42,778 nt of DNA, taken from a virus. Below the pieces are notes generated by a model. It was not told where the DNA came from. It saw nothing but the letters and a program-made list of their open reading frames with translations, and did no database searches. Shown here in pieces: positions 14,266-23,211 of the stretch; positions within the stretch are counted from its first letter, which is position 1; each line of letters opens with the position of its first letter. The DNA is taken from positions 1 to 42,778 of IMG/VR virus record IMGVR_UViG_3300037557_000148. The stretch is one strand, 5' to 3'. The position numbers and the translations under genes are program-made.

Positions 14266-17200
14266 ACTATCGTGGTAAAGCAGCAATATCCGAAGAAAAC
14301 GTAGTTAGTGAATGTGTATCCCTATTCAATAAATTGACAACTAGAGGTCGATTTAACTTTATGAAAAAGTTCAGACAGAACAAAATGGGAACACAAGAAT
14401 GGTATGATGCTTACTCAATTTACACAGATGTCGACGATGAGCCTCACTTGGCTGCATTCGATACGACTAGTATACACGGATTGAAGACTTACTCTAGCGA
14501 CTTTGGTAAAACAACTACCCAAAAGAAATTTGAACAGGTGTTCTCTCAACAAGTCGCCATTAGTAAGTCACTCGATTGGAACCTTGGAATGAACTGGCCT
14601 ATTAGGTTCGCGCGACTTTCATCTCAAATCTTCTCAAGAACAATGTTCACTGCAACTATGCTCAAAACCACAATGGTGGGATTAAGTAACGAGTTCTTTT
14701 TGAAATATGCATACCATATAGAAAGCCATAGAAATGTGTGGGATATACAATACAAGAGCACCGATTTGGCTGATTGGTATAACGTAGACTCTGACCTGAG
14801 ACTACCTTATCCAGTAGTGTGGTTAGAAGCACCCGACAAGGGATATATTCTAAATCCACCCAAAAAGAAACTTGATGATAGAATACAGAAGCAAAGTCGA
14901 AAAGACAATTGGACTCCACTACACAATCAACCTATTGGCGGTATACTAGTAATAGAAGCAGACATGATTCCGGTAGAAAACACAATACCTGATAAAGGAA
15001 AGGAAAAACTCCTTCTGAAAAATATGATATGGCAGATACCTGATACGCGATATACCATGTTCAACGAAAGAGGAACGCAACAGATAATAGGAGATACGCA
15101 TATTGGTGAACGACGTAAACCACCTTACGATAAATATGTAACCGATATAGAAATTCAGCAACTTTTCAATAATGAAATAAAAATAATCGAAAAATTTCAG
15201 CGCGACCCATGGGATATACCCGCCTTAAAAAACACCGATGGCCCGATGGCAAAACAAAAAGGGTCATCGACCAATCATAATATGCGTTTCATACAGCAGA
15301 CAAACACTTCTAGTCTACCAATGAACTGGATTGAATGCCACGAGAAATGGAAATCAGGATTAGCCAATGAGATATGGGATATTGGTGCATGTAAGCCTTC
15401 CAATATAATGGGGTTATATGGTGTGCCTGAAATACACAAACTGAAGAATAAAGAAGAGATACCCAATGAACTAGCATACTACCAACGTTGTTTTCTTAGA
15501 GTTCTATACGATGGCGAGGCCGAGAAGTTCGTTGTCAAAGACCTTGCAGACGACGAGTATGCGAATCACCCCACATATCATCTCAACATACCAAACTTCC
15601 CTAAGGAAGGTGTAAGCACACAGGGTATTCTAGCGCCAGAAGCGCTCTTGTCTCTTGGTAGCAAGCCCACATTAGAATCATCTGAAGTGGGTGGGGTCCA
15701 CCATAAACAGTGTGAGACATACAATCACCTACCTGCATTCATGGTTACTGGATTCAACAATAAGTGCTTTAGAACTGCTACCCCGATGCAACAATGGTTA
15801 GCAGATATACCCCCACAGGTTATCGAAAGCGCAAACATAACGAAGAATATGCCTAAGACGAGGGAGGGTAAGAGAAGAGCATGGGATACTAACTTTGCAG
15901 AAAGAGAACGGGTCATATTGGGAGAGCAAATGGGTTTCAAATCTAAGGGCATGACGTTAGATTATCAAAGTAAGAACCTTCTTTTAGATGACATGGGAAT
16001 AAGGCAAGATATCTTGAACTACCTACCCTTAGAACAGAAAAATACGGAACACACACGCTCATTAGAAATGCTTACGCTGGAGAATTTAACCTCAGGGCTA
16101 CACTACGGCTTCTCAGATTATTACCAAAGGAAGATAATTAATAGACACATAGAGAGAATATCACGATACAATCTACCCATAGAGGATTACTTCCCTGAGT
16201 ATAACGAAAAGAAACACGAGTCTGTAACTCTGTTTCTTGATGAGAAGAAAAAAGAACTACTGTCTCGTGAACAAGCGAAATTACTAGATATTGCAAATCA
16301 GAATGAAGAATGCGCTGGACACCAACACCCGTTAATTATGGAAATGCAAACTCCATATATCCGTAACACATTGATACGAGAAAAGAAATGGAGTCATGTC
16401 CCTTATGACATATATGGTGCAATAAATGAGCACAGTGTAAGAGCAAAGAGAGATGAGGCATTCTTCGTATCTAAGTGGTTCATAGAAGAAAAAGGATTCA
16501 CTCAACACCCATTTTTCAAAACGAAAAAAGTTCCTACAGCAAATGAGTCTATAGATGAACTTCGTGAACGATTCGTCTTTCCATCTCATAGTCCATTCTC
16601 TTGGGGAGAGACAAGCCCAGTCCTAACAAGACATTTACTAGTAAGCGCCACCACATCTATGGATTGGCACACAAATAGAGCCAAGAAGCCAAGAAAGTTC
16701 ATGATAGCAACTGTATTCGATGTTGAAGGACACGAAATAATGAGGATACCCATACCTTCGCACATGCAGACCGTTGGTGAATTGATGAGGTTCTATGATG
16801 CTCTGTGGCGCATACCCAAAATGACAATGTCAGAGTTTGCAGAAAATATGATGAACGCATGGGATAGAGAAGACGACACAATCAGACCGTTGTCGGTCAA
16901 GAATCGTGTATTCGTTCAGCATGAAAGATACGATGGGACAGAGGGAGTAATTTACGAACATGCGGCATTAGTGCATTTCACTAAGGAGATAGTCAGTCTT
17001 CTATTAGGCATAGGTAATTTCCTGAATAAACCTGACGTTCATACTATTGAGACTCCATTCGCTCTGAGACGTGGGGCAAGAAGAAGAGATGGAACTTTTC
17101 ATACCGAGAGGATAGACACTAACGAGCACCCTCTCATGACTAAAAATCGTAGATTGAAAATGACCGGCATTGTGAAGAAATACTCCGAGATGTCTCCGAT

Positions 17201-17384
17201 AACTAACAGTCGTGGTAAGATAAACAAGCGCTTCCAAGTAAGAAGGCACCCAAGACAACAGCCGTACCCATCTAGAGGAACAGTCGAACAGATATGGATA
17301 GAGCCATATTGGAAGGGCGAAGGTAAGAACGCAGGAAGAGTAATAATTGAACTGCAAGACAAGAGAGGCGATGACAATGCCTGA
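14262..17384 (+). CDS. very large orphan protein with conserved C-terminal RxHPRxQxYPS motif
   Basis: 1040 residues, the longest plus-strand gene here, in ATGA overlap with the DNA-binding-like gene before it. No nucleotide-binding, nuclease or membrane motif is seen. The C-terminus, VRRHPRQQPYPSRG then IWIEPYWKGEG, resembles a tail I recall in unassigned actinobacterial and actinophage proteins (VRGHWRNQWYPS...IWIxPYxKGP), and an internal LRLPYPVVWLEAP may correspond to their N-terminal LP-P motif. That similarity is from memory and untested. The protein is basic at its C-terminus, suggesting nucleic-acid contact. Confidence 0.7.
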   Translation: MNYRGKAAISEENVVSECVSLFNKLTTRGRFNFMKKFRQNKMGTQEWYDAYSIYTDVDDEPHLAAFDTTSIHGLKTYSSDFGKTTTQKKFEQVFSQQVAISKSLDWNLGMNWPIRFARLSSQIFSRTMFTATMLKTTMVGLSNEFFLKYAYHIESHRNVWDIQYKSTDLADWYNVDSDLRLPYPVVWLEAPDKGYILNPPKKKLDDRIQKQSRKDNWTPLHNQPIGGILVIEADMIPVENTIPDKGKEKLLLKNMIWQIPDTRYTMFNERGTQQIIGDTHIGERRKPPYDKYVTDIEIQQLFNNEIKIIEKFQRDPWDIPALKNTDGPMAKQKGSSTNHNMRFIQQTNTSSLPMNWIECHEKWKSGLANEIWDIGACKPSNIMGLYGVPEIHKLKNKEEIPNELAYYQRCFLRVLYDGEAEKFVVKDLADDEYANHPTYHLNIPNFPKEGVSTQGILAPEALLSLGSKPTLESSEVGGVHHKQCETYNHLPAFMVTGFNNKCFRTATPMQQWLADIPPQVIESANITKNMPKTREGKRRAWDTNFAERERVILGEQMGFKSKGMTLDYQSKNLLLDDMGIRQDILNYLPLEQKNTEHTRSLEMLTLENLTSGLHYGFSDYYQRKIINRHIERISRYNLPIEDYFPEYNEKKHESVTLFLDEKKKELLSREQAKLLDIANQNEECAGHQHPLIMEMQTPYIRNTLIREKKWSHVPYDIYGAINEHSVRAKRDEAFFVSKWFIEEKGFTQHPFFKTKKVPTANESIDELRERFVFPSHSPFSWGETSPVLTRHLLVSATTSMDWHTNRAKKPRKFMIATVFDVEGHEIMRIPIPSHMQTVGELMRFYDALWRIPKMTMSEFAENMMNAWDREDDTIRPLSVKNRVFVQHERYDGTEGVIYEHAALVHFTKEIVSLLLGIGNFLNKPDVHTIETPFALRRGARRRDGTFHTERIDTNEHPLMTKNRRLKMTGIVKKYSEMSPITNSRGKINKRFQVRRHPRQQPYPSRGTVEQIWIEPYWKGEGKNAGRVIIELQDKRGDDNA

Positions 17385-18042
17385 CGCCCCTCAGAAAGCG
17401 TGGGCGTTCCTCAAAGGAGAAATTAGATTAAGAGGTTCTACAGGAGCGGGCTTACGCACTTTACCTAGCGGAAAGAGAGTAGCAGTGAAGCGAGGCGGAT
17501 TCGCTGGCGGAGACCCCGAAGGGCACATCAATAACGAGTATGATATGAATAGGTATCTCAATGAGTTAGGGGTGCCTGTTCCAGCAGCGACTATCACGGA
17601 AGAACATGGTAGACCAACTATGCTTACAGATTGGGAAGAAGGTGCTAAGCCAATATCAGACAAAGACACCCCTCAACTAAGAAGAGATGTAGTCCCACAC
17701 GCTCTAATTGCAAATTGGGACGTGTTGGGAATGGACCTAGATAACGTATTGCGCAGACCTGATGGCTCTCTATCTTACGTAGATGTGGGTGGGGCAGGAC
17801 CATATAGAGCACAAGGAGCACCTAAGCATGGTGCTTTTGGAGCAAATGTGAACGAGTTGCACTCATTTCAACAACACATGCCTAGGTTCTATGGAAACTT
17901 GTCTGATGAAGAAATAGGACAATCTTACGACAAGTATGGTGGCGTAGACGCTATGCAAGCAGCAACTAACGTGCTTAGGGATAGGCAAACTAGCAATATC
18001 ATGAATCAAAGAGCCGAAGACATCGCTAGGCAGGTGGCATAA
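17371..18042 (+). CDS. kinase-fold (HipA/APH-like) protein
   Basis: About 221-223 residues; ATG 17371 or 17377, numbering here from 17377. Kinase-like motifs appear in order: RVAVKRG (K38, ATP-binding lysine), an acidic helix HINNEYDMNRYL (E54), the catalytic-loop-like IANWDVLGMDLDN (D115, N123) and VDVGG (D136, equivalent of the DFG Asp), then YRAQG. A similar NWDV-x-DN...VDxGG-x-YRAQG arrangement is, to my knowledge, found in kinase-fold domains attached to phage head-morphogenesis proteins. It might phosphorylate a protein during infection or assembly. It overlaps the preceding gene by up to 14 bases. Confidence 0.65.
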   Translation: MTMPDAPQKAWAFLKGEIRLRGSTGAGLRTLPSGKRVAVKRGGFAGGDPEGHINNEYDMNRYLNELGVPVPAATITEEHGRPTMLTDWEEGAKPISDKDTPQLRRDVVPHALIANWDVLGMDLDNVLRRPDGSLSYVDVGGAGPYRAQGAPKHGAFGANVNELHSFQQHMPRFYGNLSDEEIGQSYDKYGGVDAMQAATNVLRDRQTSNIMNQRAEDIARQVA

Positions 18043-18332
18043 TGAACATCACAGACAAGGAAATAATGATATTAGGGTTGCAATTCGGATTAAAGCCCGT
18101 AGATTTAGTTAATGTGCTAAGAGCATACAACAACATCAGATTAGACGGCGCATGGAGTAATGTCAGGAACAATAAATGCCTAATGATTGATTGCCTATAC
18201 ATCTATGGTAAGAGAGGCGATAGCGACATTACTGTCAAGAAGGCATTCAGTATAACACAAGACCTGTATGGAGTAGGCACTAAACCAAACCCCAATAAGT
18301 GGTTGTCCTCCCACGGACATTTACTGGTCTGA
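18042..18332 (+). CDS. hypothetical protein
   Basis: 96 residues, mainly helical, with the segment GLKPVDLVNVLRAYNNIRLDGAW suggestive of a helix-turn-helix or death-like bundle but not assignable. It shares its first base with the last base of the kinase-like gene (TAATG) and its stop overlaps the next start (TGATGATG). Confidence 0.6.
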   Translation: MNITDKEIMILGLQFGLKPVDLVNVLRAYNNIRLDGAWSNVRNNKCLMIDCLYIYGKRGDSDITVKKAFSITQDLYGVGTKPNPNKWLSSHGHLLV

Positions 18333-19591
18333 TGATGTTATCAATTGCAATCACTTACGAGAGAAGTAAATTGGGCGAAAGGCCCAAGTTCAATACAGTC
18401 TCAAAAACACAAGCGTTGGAAGCATACGCCTTGCTTTTTCCTGATGAAACCTTGACGGAAAGAAGATTGTTGATTGCTGTGGCTAAGCAATTGGAAGTTC
18501 CGTATGAAATACTACGAGAAATGGCTGACGATAATACGCCAAATCTTCTTGCATCAGAGAGTAGTGCATCTAATCCATCGGGCTGGTCAATAGCACAAGC
18601 ACTCGTAGTTCGTGATGCTGTGATAGCGGGGGATTTTGATTTCATCGCACTTAGCAAGCAGATGAACGAGATAGAGGCTAAGTTGTTCTGGTCTTCTATC
18701 ATAGGGAAGCGCCCACCTTTCTATTCAACTCAATTCCTCAAGACTCTAAATCCAGACATAGCACCCGATATAGTGTCTATGAGCAAACAATTCTTGACAG
18801 ATGTGGAGATAATACATGCCATATACGAGGATGACACGAGGCTAATAGACCCCAAGAGGTGGGATGAGAAGCCAACAATCGCACTCAGGAAACGCAGATG
18901 GTTGCCATGGGGTAAGCATGTGGCTCCTGATACCGACGTGTATCAAGCCATACCCAACAAAGGTAGGATAAATGTCGTATACAACGATGAAGAGGATATC
19001 ATAATCGAGCGGGCGGGTAGTGTTGTCACAGACGTAGCATATCCAAAGCACCCATCTCTTTCCTTGAGGGAAAGGCTAACCAAATATGCAAATACACACG
19101 AGGAAGAAATAGCGTGGCCTCTACCAATTCCCACATGGGAAGCAATAATGAAAAAGAAAGAGACAATTAGATTCCCAAATGAAGGCGCATTTACGCTCAC
19201 AGACCATGCTGGACATGTGCTAGTAAAGCAAAGCCATATTCACAATCTTAGATTACGTGGCTATAGGCATACTGATGAATTAGAGATAGAATTAGAGGCA
19301 GTAGATGGAATAGACGACTATATTCTCGTTGCAACTTGCCGAGTTTATATACTCTCAGAAAAAACTGCCTTAGCCTTTGAGTTAGAAAGAATACTTGGCC
19401 CAAAGACCAGTGAAAGTAAGACGTGGAAAGAAATATCTGAGGACACGTGTATAGTTGTCAGAGTAGCGTCACCATTCTTGGATAGAAGAACTGGTATGCT
19501 AGACAATGCCACATTCATAGAAGTGGATAACAACGTAGGCATAGCAGACCTGACACAATACGTAGACTTGGTGGGTGCAGATGCAGATTGA
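18332..19591 (+). CDS. hypothetical protein, possible relative of DNA-ligase N-terminal domain
   Basis: About 419 residues from ATG 18332 (TGATG overlap). The N-terminal ~140 residues are helical, with RRLLIAVAKQLEVPYEILRE and IEAKLFWSSIIGKRPPFYST. They resemble, by eye, the helical DNA-binding domain of ATP-dependent ligases (an 'LIAKALA' helix, then 'LVRLILGxLRIG'). No KxDG motif I or other adenylation motif is present, so it is not itself a ligase. The C-terminal ~150 residues are beta-rich and could be an OB fold. It may be a separate DNA-binding partner, but the homology is weak. Confidence 0.5.
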   Translation: MMLSIAITYERSKLGERPKFNTVSKTQALEAYALLFPDETLTERRLLIAVAKQLEVPYEILREMADDNTPNLLASESSASNPSGWSIAQALVVRDAVIAGDFDFIALSKQMNEIEAKLFWSSIIGKRPPFYSTQFLKTLNPDIAPDIVSMSKQFLTDVEIIHAIYEDDTRLIDPKRWDEKPTIALRKRRWLPWGKHVAPDTDVYQAIPNKGRINVVYNDEEDIIIERAGSVVTDVAYPKHPSLSLRERLTKYANTHEEEIAWPLPIPTWEAIMKKKETIRFPNEGAFTLTDHAGHVLVKQSHIHNLRLRGYRHTDELEIELEAVDGIDDYILVATCRVYILSEKTALAFELERILGPKTSESKTWKEISEDTCIVVRVASPFLDRRTGMLDNATFIEVDNNVGIADLTQYVDLVGADAD

Positions 19592-20009
19592 TGATAGAAG
19601 AGAAGAATGGATGGGTTTGGGTATCATACTCACCGAGATAAGATTTAGGACATGGTTGGAGAATAGACAAGACTCAAAGTTAGGAGTTAGAGCCAAACGA
19701 AGAATTAGTTGGCGCTCTTTGTTTACCACAGGAACTTTGACTCAACAAGCGTGTGTGGAGACTTTTCTATTACCGTTCGGCATCGATTTGAAAGAATCGT
19801 ATCATAGCAGCGATGATGTCTTCAAGTGGCTAGTGTTGATGGATAAGTTGCAATCCATGTATGGGATATCACACGCAATTACTGATTCAGCAGGTTTGCA
19901 CATGATACAATGGGTGACTGACAATCCTTTACCCAAAAAGTGGGATGACTTTGTCGTATGGGCAGATTCATACGATGCAGAGACAGAGATGATAGCGCCT
20001 GAAAATTAA
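19581..20009 (+). CDS. hypothetical protein
   Basis: 142 residues from ATG 19581, overlapping the previous gene by 11 bases; GTG 19575 is an alternative. Basic helical N-terminus (RREEWMGLG...RFRTWLENRQ), then a region with SWRSLFTTGTLTQQACVETFLLPFG. Not recognised. Last gene before the replication operon's promoter. Confidence 0.6.
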   Translation: MQIDDRREEWMGLGIILTEIRFRTWLENRQDSKLGVRAKRRISWRSLFTTGTLTQQACVETFLLPFGIDLKESYHSSDDVFKWLVLMDKLQSMYGISHAITDSAGLHMIQWVTDNPLPKKWDDFVVWADSYDAETEMIAPEN

Positions 20010-20011
20010 CT

Positions 20012-20037
20012 TTGACTATATAAACAATGAATGAATA
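20012..20037 (+). promoter_or_regulatory. conserved early-type promoter, copy 4 (replication operon)
   Basis: TTGACTATATAAACAATG with TATATAAA at 20017-20024. ATG 20045 is 28 bases from the first base of the box, predicting a leaderless or near-leaderless message for the clamp loader. Confidence 0.85.
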
Positions 20038-20044
20038 GTGAAGT

Positions 20045-21067
20045 ATGGAATTATTGGATTTGGCTCAACCCAGAACACTAGCAGACCTAGTGGGATTGGA
20101 GCAACTCGTGGCTGATGTTAGGAAGTGGGATAGCGATACTGCTCCACAGGCTTTGCTCTTTCATGGGCCACCCGGCACAGGTAAGACAAGCGCTGCATAC
20201 GTGATAGCAAGTGTTCTTCTTGATTATCCCGCACAAAAATCCGAGCAAGGAATATATGGTGAAGGTGACTACTTTAACAGGTCTCAGCGTCTACCTAGAT
20301 GGTTAGAACATGACATTAACTTCATCGAAAGCAATGCCTCCGATGACAGGGGAATACAATTCGTTCGTGAGGGTTTGAAGGACGCAATGCGCGTCAAGCC
20401 GCTTGGAGTCAAGCGCAAGGTGATACTACTAGATGAGGCAGATGGTCTCACACCAGCAGCACAGGATGCGATGAGGCAATTGATAGAGAAGTATAGTGGG
20501 AATGCTATGCTTATACTCACATGCAATGAGTTGGAGAAGATACGACCAGCCATACGCTCACGATGTAGTGCATATGCGTTCAAACCTATATCACCACAAG
20601 CAGGAGCAGATAGATTACGAGCGATACTCTATGTGGAAGAACACAACGATGAAGCACTAATACCGTTGTTAGAAACCCTTGTCGAACTGATGAACGGAGA
20701 CTTGAGGGCATGCCTCATGTTCCTAGATTCGATAGACCTTGAGGACTTGAACGATAGAGTGACTGCTCTTGCGGCAATGGCTGAGGATGATTCAGCACTA
20801 ATGGCGATAGATGACGATTGGGTTAGACTACGCAGCAATCTACACGGCATGCTCAGGAATGGGTATGCCCTTAATCAAATTACAAGCGGGTTCTACAGGA
20901 ACTTGTATGACCACTTCGATGGCGAAGACAACATAGATGCCATTTGGAGTATAATGGCAGCATACGGTGACGTGATGACACAAAAATACACGTGGCCGGG
21001 AGATGACTATTCCTACCTAGATTATATGGTAGCAAAAATGAAAGAAAAGGTGAAGAAAAATGAATGA
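20045..21067 (+). CDS. clamp loader small subunit (RFC-S-like)
   Basis: 340-residue AAA+ ATPase that opens the sliding clamp and loads it on primed DNA. Walker A GPPGTGKT (41-48), Walker B VILLDEAD (126-133), sensor 1 LILTCNE (~156-162) and the SRC arginine-finger motif in IRSRCSAY (~168-175) are all intact. The length is typical of archaeal RFC small subunits (~320-340). An insertion after Walker A (about residues 60-95, YPAQKSEQGIYGEGDYFNRSQ) is longer than usual. No RFC large subunit is seen in the window, so the virus may form a homomeric loader or recruit the host's. The acidic C-terminal collar region is divergent. Confidence 0.93.
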   Translation: MELLDLAQPRTLADLVGLEQLVADVRKWDSDTAPQALLFHGPPGTGKTSAAYVIASVLLDYPAQKSEQGIYGEGDYFNRSQRLPRWLEHDINFIESNASDDRGIQFVREGLKDAMRVKPLGVKRKVILLDEADGLTPAAQDAMRQLIEKYSGNAMLILTCNELEKIRPAIRSRCSAYAFKPISPQAGADRLRAILYVEEHNDEALIPLLETLVELMNGDLRACLMFLDSIDLEDLNDRVTALAAMAEDDSALMAIDDDWVRLRSNLHGMLRNGYALNQITSGFYRNLYDHFDGEDNIDAIWSIMAAYGDVMTQKYTWPGDDYSYLDYMVAKMKEKVKKNE

Positions 21068-22388
21068 AGAAAATGAGAAAAACCCGTTCAAGAAAGAGCG
21101 GAAAACAGAAGAATGGCCTGATGAGGTTAGCCTGCGATTCAAGATGCAGGCTGAGCGCACAGGAGAGTCGTTTGATAAGGTCGCTGAGGCGTTTATCAAA
21201 CACATCAACGAAACATGGCAATGCAACGACTGGAAGGCAGAGGACGAAGACGTCCTTGTTGACTGGGCAGAGATGATGTTTGTTGAGGACAGAAGCAGCA
21301 ACATCAGTGGTGGTGGTGGAGAATCTACCACATTCGTAGGACACTGGCTTGGTGTAGAGGACAAGACCAACGATAGAAACGCATGGAACGTCCGTAATGC
21401 AACAAGCAAGTGGAACGATAACTCCAACGAAGCAATCTCCGATGGAGTTGTAGGACACTACTACAAGGAAGAGGGATTGTGGGTTATCAATACCGCCAAT
21501 GGCGCAATAGTAACCAACGAGACCACTGATGAAGAACCATCGCTTGGATTTAAAATTGGAGATGATTGGCTATGCCTACTATCGAAAGCGGGTCGACCAT
21601 ATCCGTCAGAGAGGCTAGGTAGATACTACCGCTTCCTCGGTAACGAGAAGAACACATATTTGAGTGACATACGCAAATGGCGTGTAGACTTGACTGGTGA
21701 AAACAGGAATTTAGAGATAGACATCGGAGTGCCTGTGCAGATACAGGTCAGGCTACCTACTACACAAAACGAAGCATTTCAAGATGTGCTAGGGACTAAC
21801 TACGACTTCGGAGATACTATGCAATACACTGACGAATGGGCACCTGAGGCTACGAAAGCAATCATCAACGACCCCTTCAAAATGTGGACTAGCGCAGAGT
21901 ATGTAGATGATATGGCAGTGCGCTTAACAGAACTAGAGGAAGCATACCACGAGGGCAAGAGAACGTTCACTGGTAGAGATGGCAACGATGGAACAGTTGG
22001 GCCTGAGATTATCATCAGAGGCACTGTAACTCGTATGTCTACAGAAGGTAGGGAGTCCGAATGGGATGAGACAGGCAGAAGTTACAGCCTGAACCTTACC
22101 AGTATGATGCTATCGAATGAACATGGTAATGGAAAGAAGAGCGAAGTGCCTTGCTGGATAAGCGGTGCTTGTAATGCTCTGGCTCATCCGTTCCAATTCA
22201 GAGACGTAGATGACGAACTATGGGGATATGGACAGAAGTCCCAAGTTCTAGTCTTCGGAAGACTGCGACTCAAGTTGCAGGATGGAGAAGCCCAACCGCA
22301 AATGTCGGTAATGGGAGTATACACTCAGGCTGGTAGAGCGCATAGACAGGTCGGTGGGGGAGACACTGGTTCTACACAGTTTGATTGA
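21060..22388 (+). CDS. candidate single-stranded DNA-binding protein (RPA-like)
   Basis: 442 residues between clamp loader and RecA-like genes. The N-terminus is charged. The C-terminal part from about residue 314 (EIIIRGTVTRMS, SYSLNLTSMML, VPCWISGACN, SQVLVFGRLRLK) has the alternating strand pattern of an OB fold, and SRYYRFLGNEKNTY-like aromatic/basic stretches occur in the middle. Position and OB-like pattern suggest RPA function in protecting unwound DNA. It has no zinc finger. The tail GGGDTGSTQFD is reminiscent of flexible SSB tails. The assignment rests mainly on context. Confidence 0.6.
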   Translation: MNEENEKNPFKKERKTEEWPDEVSLRFKMQAERTGESFDKVAEAFIKHINETWQCNDWKAEDEDVLVDWAEMMFVEDRSSNISGGGGESTTFVGHWLGVEDKTNDRNAWNVRNATSKWNDNSNEAISDGVVGHYYKEEGLWVINTANGAIVTNETTDEEPSLGFKIGDDWLCLLSKAGRPYPSERLGRYYRFLGNEKNTYLSDIRKWRVDLTGENRNLEIDIGVPVQIQVRLPTTQNEAFQDVLGTNYDFGDTMQYTDEWAPEATKAIINDPFKMWTSAEYVDDMAVRLTELEEAYHEGKRTFTGRDGNDGTVGPEIIIRGTVTRMSTEGRESEWDETGRSYSLNLTSMMLSNEHGNGKKSEVPCWISGACNALAHPFQFRDVDDELWGYGQKSQVLVFGRLRLKLQDGEAQPQMSVMGVYTQAGRAHRQVGGGDTGSTQFD

Positions 22389-22401
22389 AAGAGGTGAAAA
22401 A

Positions 22402-22629
22402 ATGGTAACAAAGAAAGAAATTGAAGAACTACAAGAACAATACGACAACCTATTGCAAGAGGCTCTTGCACTACAGGAAGTGTCTAAGCAAAGACTCATT
22501 CTCCTGAAAGTGTTTGAGAGTTTCTTCAATGCAATAAACGCAACAGTAAACAGAACAAGAGTTGAGTTCGCTGAACTACAAACAGCCCAAATTACTGATG
22601 CGCCTGCGGAAGAAGAAGGTGCAGAGTGA
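22402..22629 (+). CDS. hypothetical coiled-coil protein
   Basis: 75 residues; GAGGTGAA at 22391-22398 places the start at ATG 22402 rather than further upstream. A coiled coil (IEELQEQYDNLLQEALALQE) is followed by a helix and an acidic tail (APAEEEGAE). It sits between the candidate RPA and the ATPase fragment; possibly an accessory subunit. Confidence 0.65.
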   Translation: MVTKKEIEELQEQYDNLLQEALALQEVSKQRLILLKVFESFFNAINATVNRTRVEFAELQTAQITDAPAEEEGAE

Positions 22630-22892
22630 TGGGCGGCTTTAACAAAGCAAAGCAAGCAGAGTTAGAGGCTGTACACGAAAGTGACAAAGGCGACCCGTTT
22701 GCTAACTTGAGAGAAGAACTACAGGACGTGAATGCGAACCAACCAAAGACGCATATTTTCATGGCACTGGTGGGTAAGGAGAACACAGGCAAGAGCGCTA
22801 TCGTGTTCGACTTTTACAAGAGATACTGTGACACTTTCGATGGAAGACAAACGACACTACTAGAGTTTACAGAAGGTGAAATAAATGAATGA
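22629..22892 (+). CDS. RecA-like ATPase, N-terminal part with Walker A (split gene)
   Basis: 87 residues from ATG 22629 (overlapping stop). After a variable leader, the core HIFMALVGKENTGKSAIVFD contains Walker A (G49-S56) and its following helix. The RecA-type fold then stops, at about residue 73; the final ~14 residues (TTLLEFTEGEINE) do not continue the fold. In phage and archaeal-virus RecA/RadA-like ATPases the next strand with Walker B normally follows within ~25 residues. Here it occurs in a separate gene at 23208, on the other side of a DUF3846-like gene. Confidence 0.72.
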   Translation: MGGFNKAKQAELEAVHESDKGDPFANLREELQDVNANQPKTHIFMALVGKENTGKSAIVFDFYKRYCDTFDGRQTTLLEFTEGEINE

Positions 22893-23211
22893 TATATGGG
22901 TTGAAGTTACACCAAACGATAATTGCATGTGGCAACTCAAAGGTAACACATACGCAGAAAAACCTACACTAGAAATGCTACAGGCAACAGTAGGCGGATA
23001 CATCGAATTTGTGCCCGACTCGTATTTGGCCGAAGATGTCATACACATAATTGTAAATGAAGAAGGTCTACTTAGGGAATTACCTGTGAACAATTTGGCT
23101 TCGCAACAATTGAGCATGACTGCCAACAACCCTATTTTTGGTAATGCGATTCTTCACGTCGATGAAAAATTCATTACGAAGAAATACTGGCTTAGTGAGG
23201 GAGAAGAATGA
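22885..23211 (+). CDS. DUF3846-like protein inserted between the ATPase halves
   Basis: 108 residues. The sequence LQATVGGYIEFV, IIVNEEGLLRELPVNNLAS, then NPIFGNAIL reproduces the DUF3846 pattern (LQxxVGGxIE..., NEEGxLxxLPxN..A, xGxxxI). This small alpha/beta domain is common in phages and on plasmids and is sometimes linked to ArdC/antirestriction neighbourhoods. It has its own ribosome site (AAGGTGAA at 22873-22880) and overlaps both ATPase fragments (8 and 4 bases). It therefore reads as an independent gene that has entered the ATPase locus. Confidence 0.7.
   Translation: MNDIWVEVTPNDNCMWQLKGNTYAEKPTLEMLQATVGGYIEFVPDSYLAEDVIHIIVNEEGLLRELPVNNLASQQLSMTANNPIFGNAILHVDEKFITKKYWLSEGEE

Noticed and set aside
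22885-23211. DUF3846-like gene as a homing endonuclease or intein
   Set aside because: No LAGLIDADG, GIY-YIG or HNH motif and no splicing-junction residues; it has its own ribosome site and stop.
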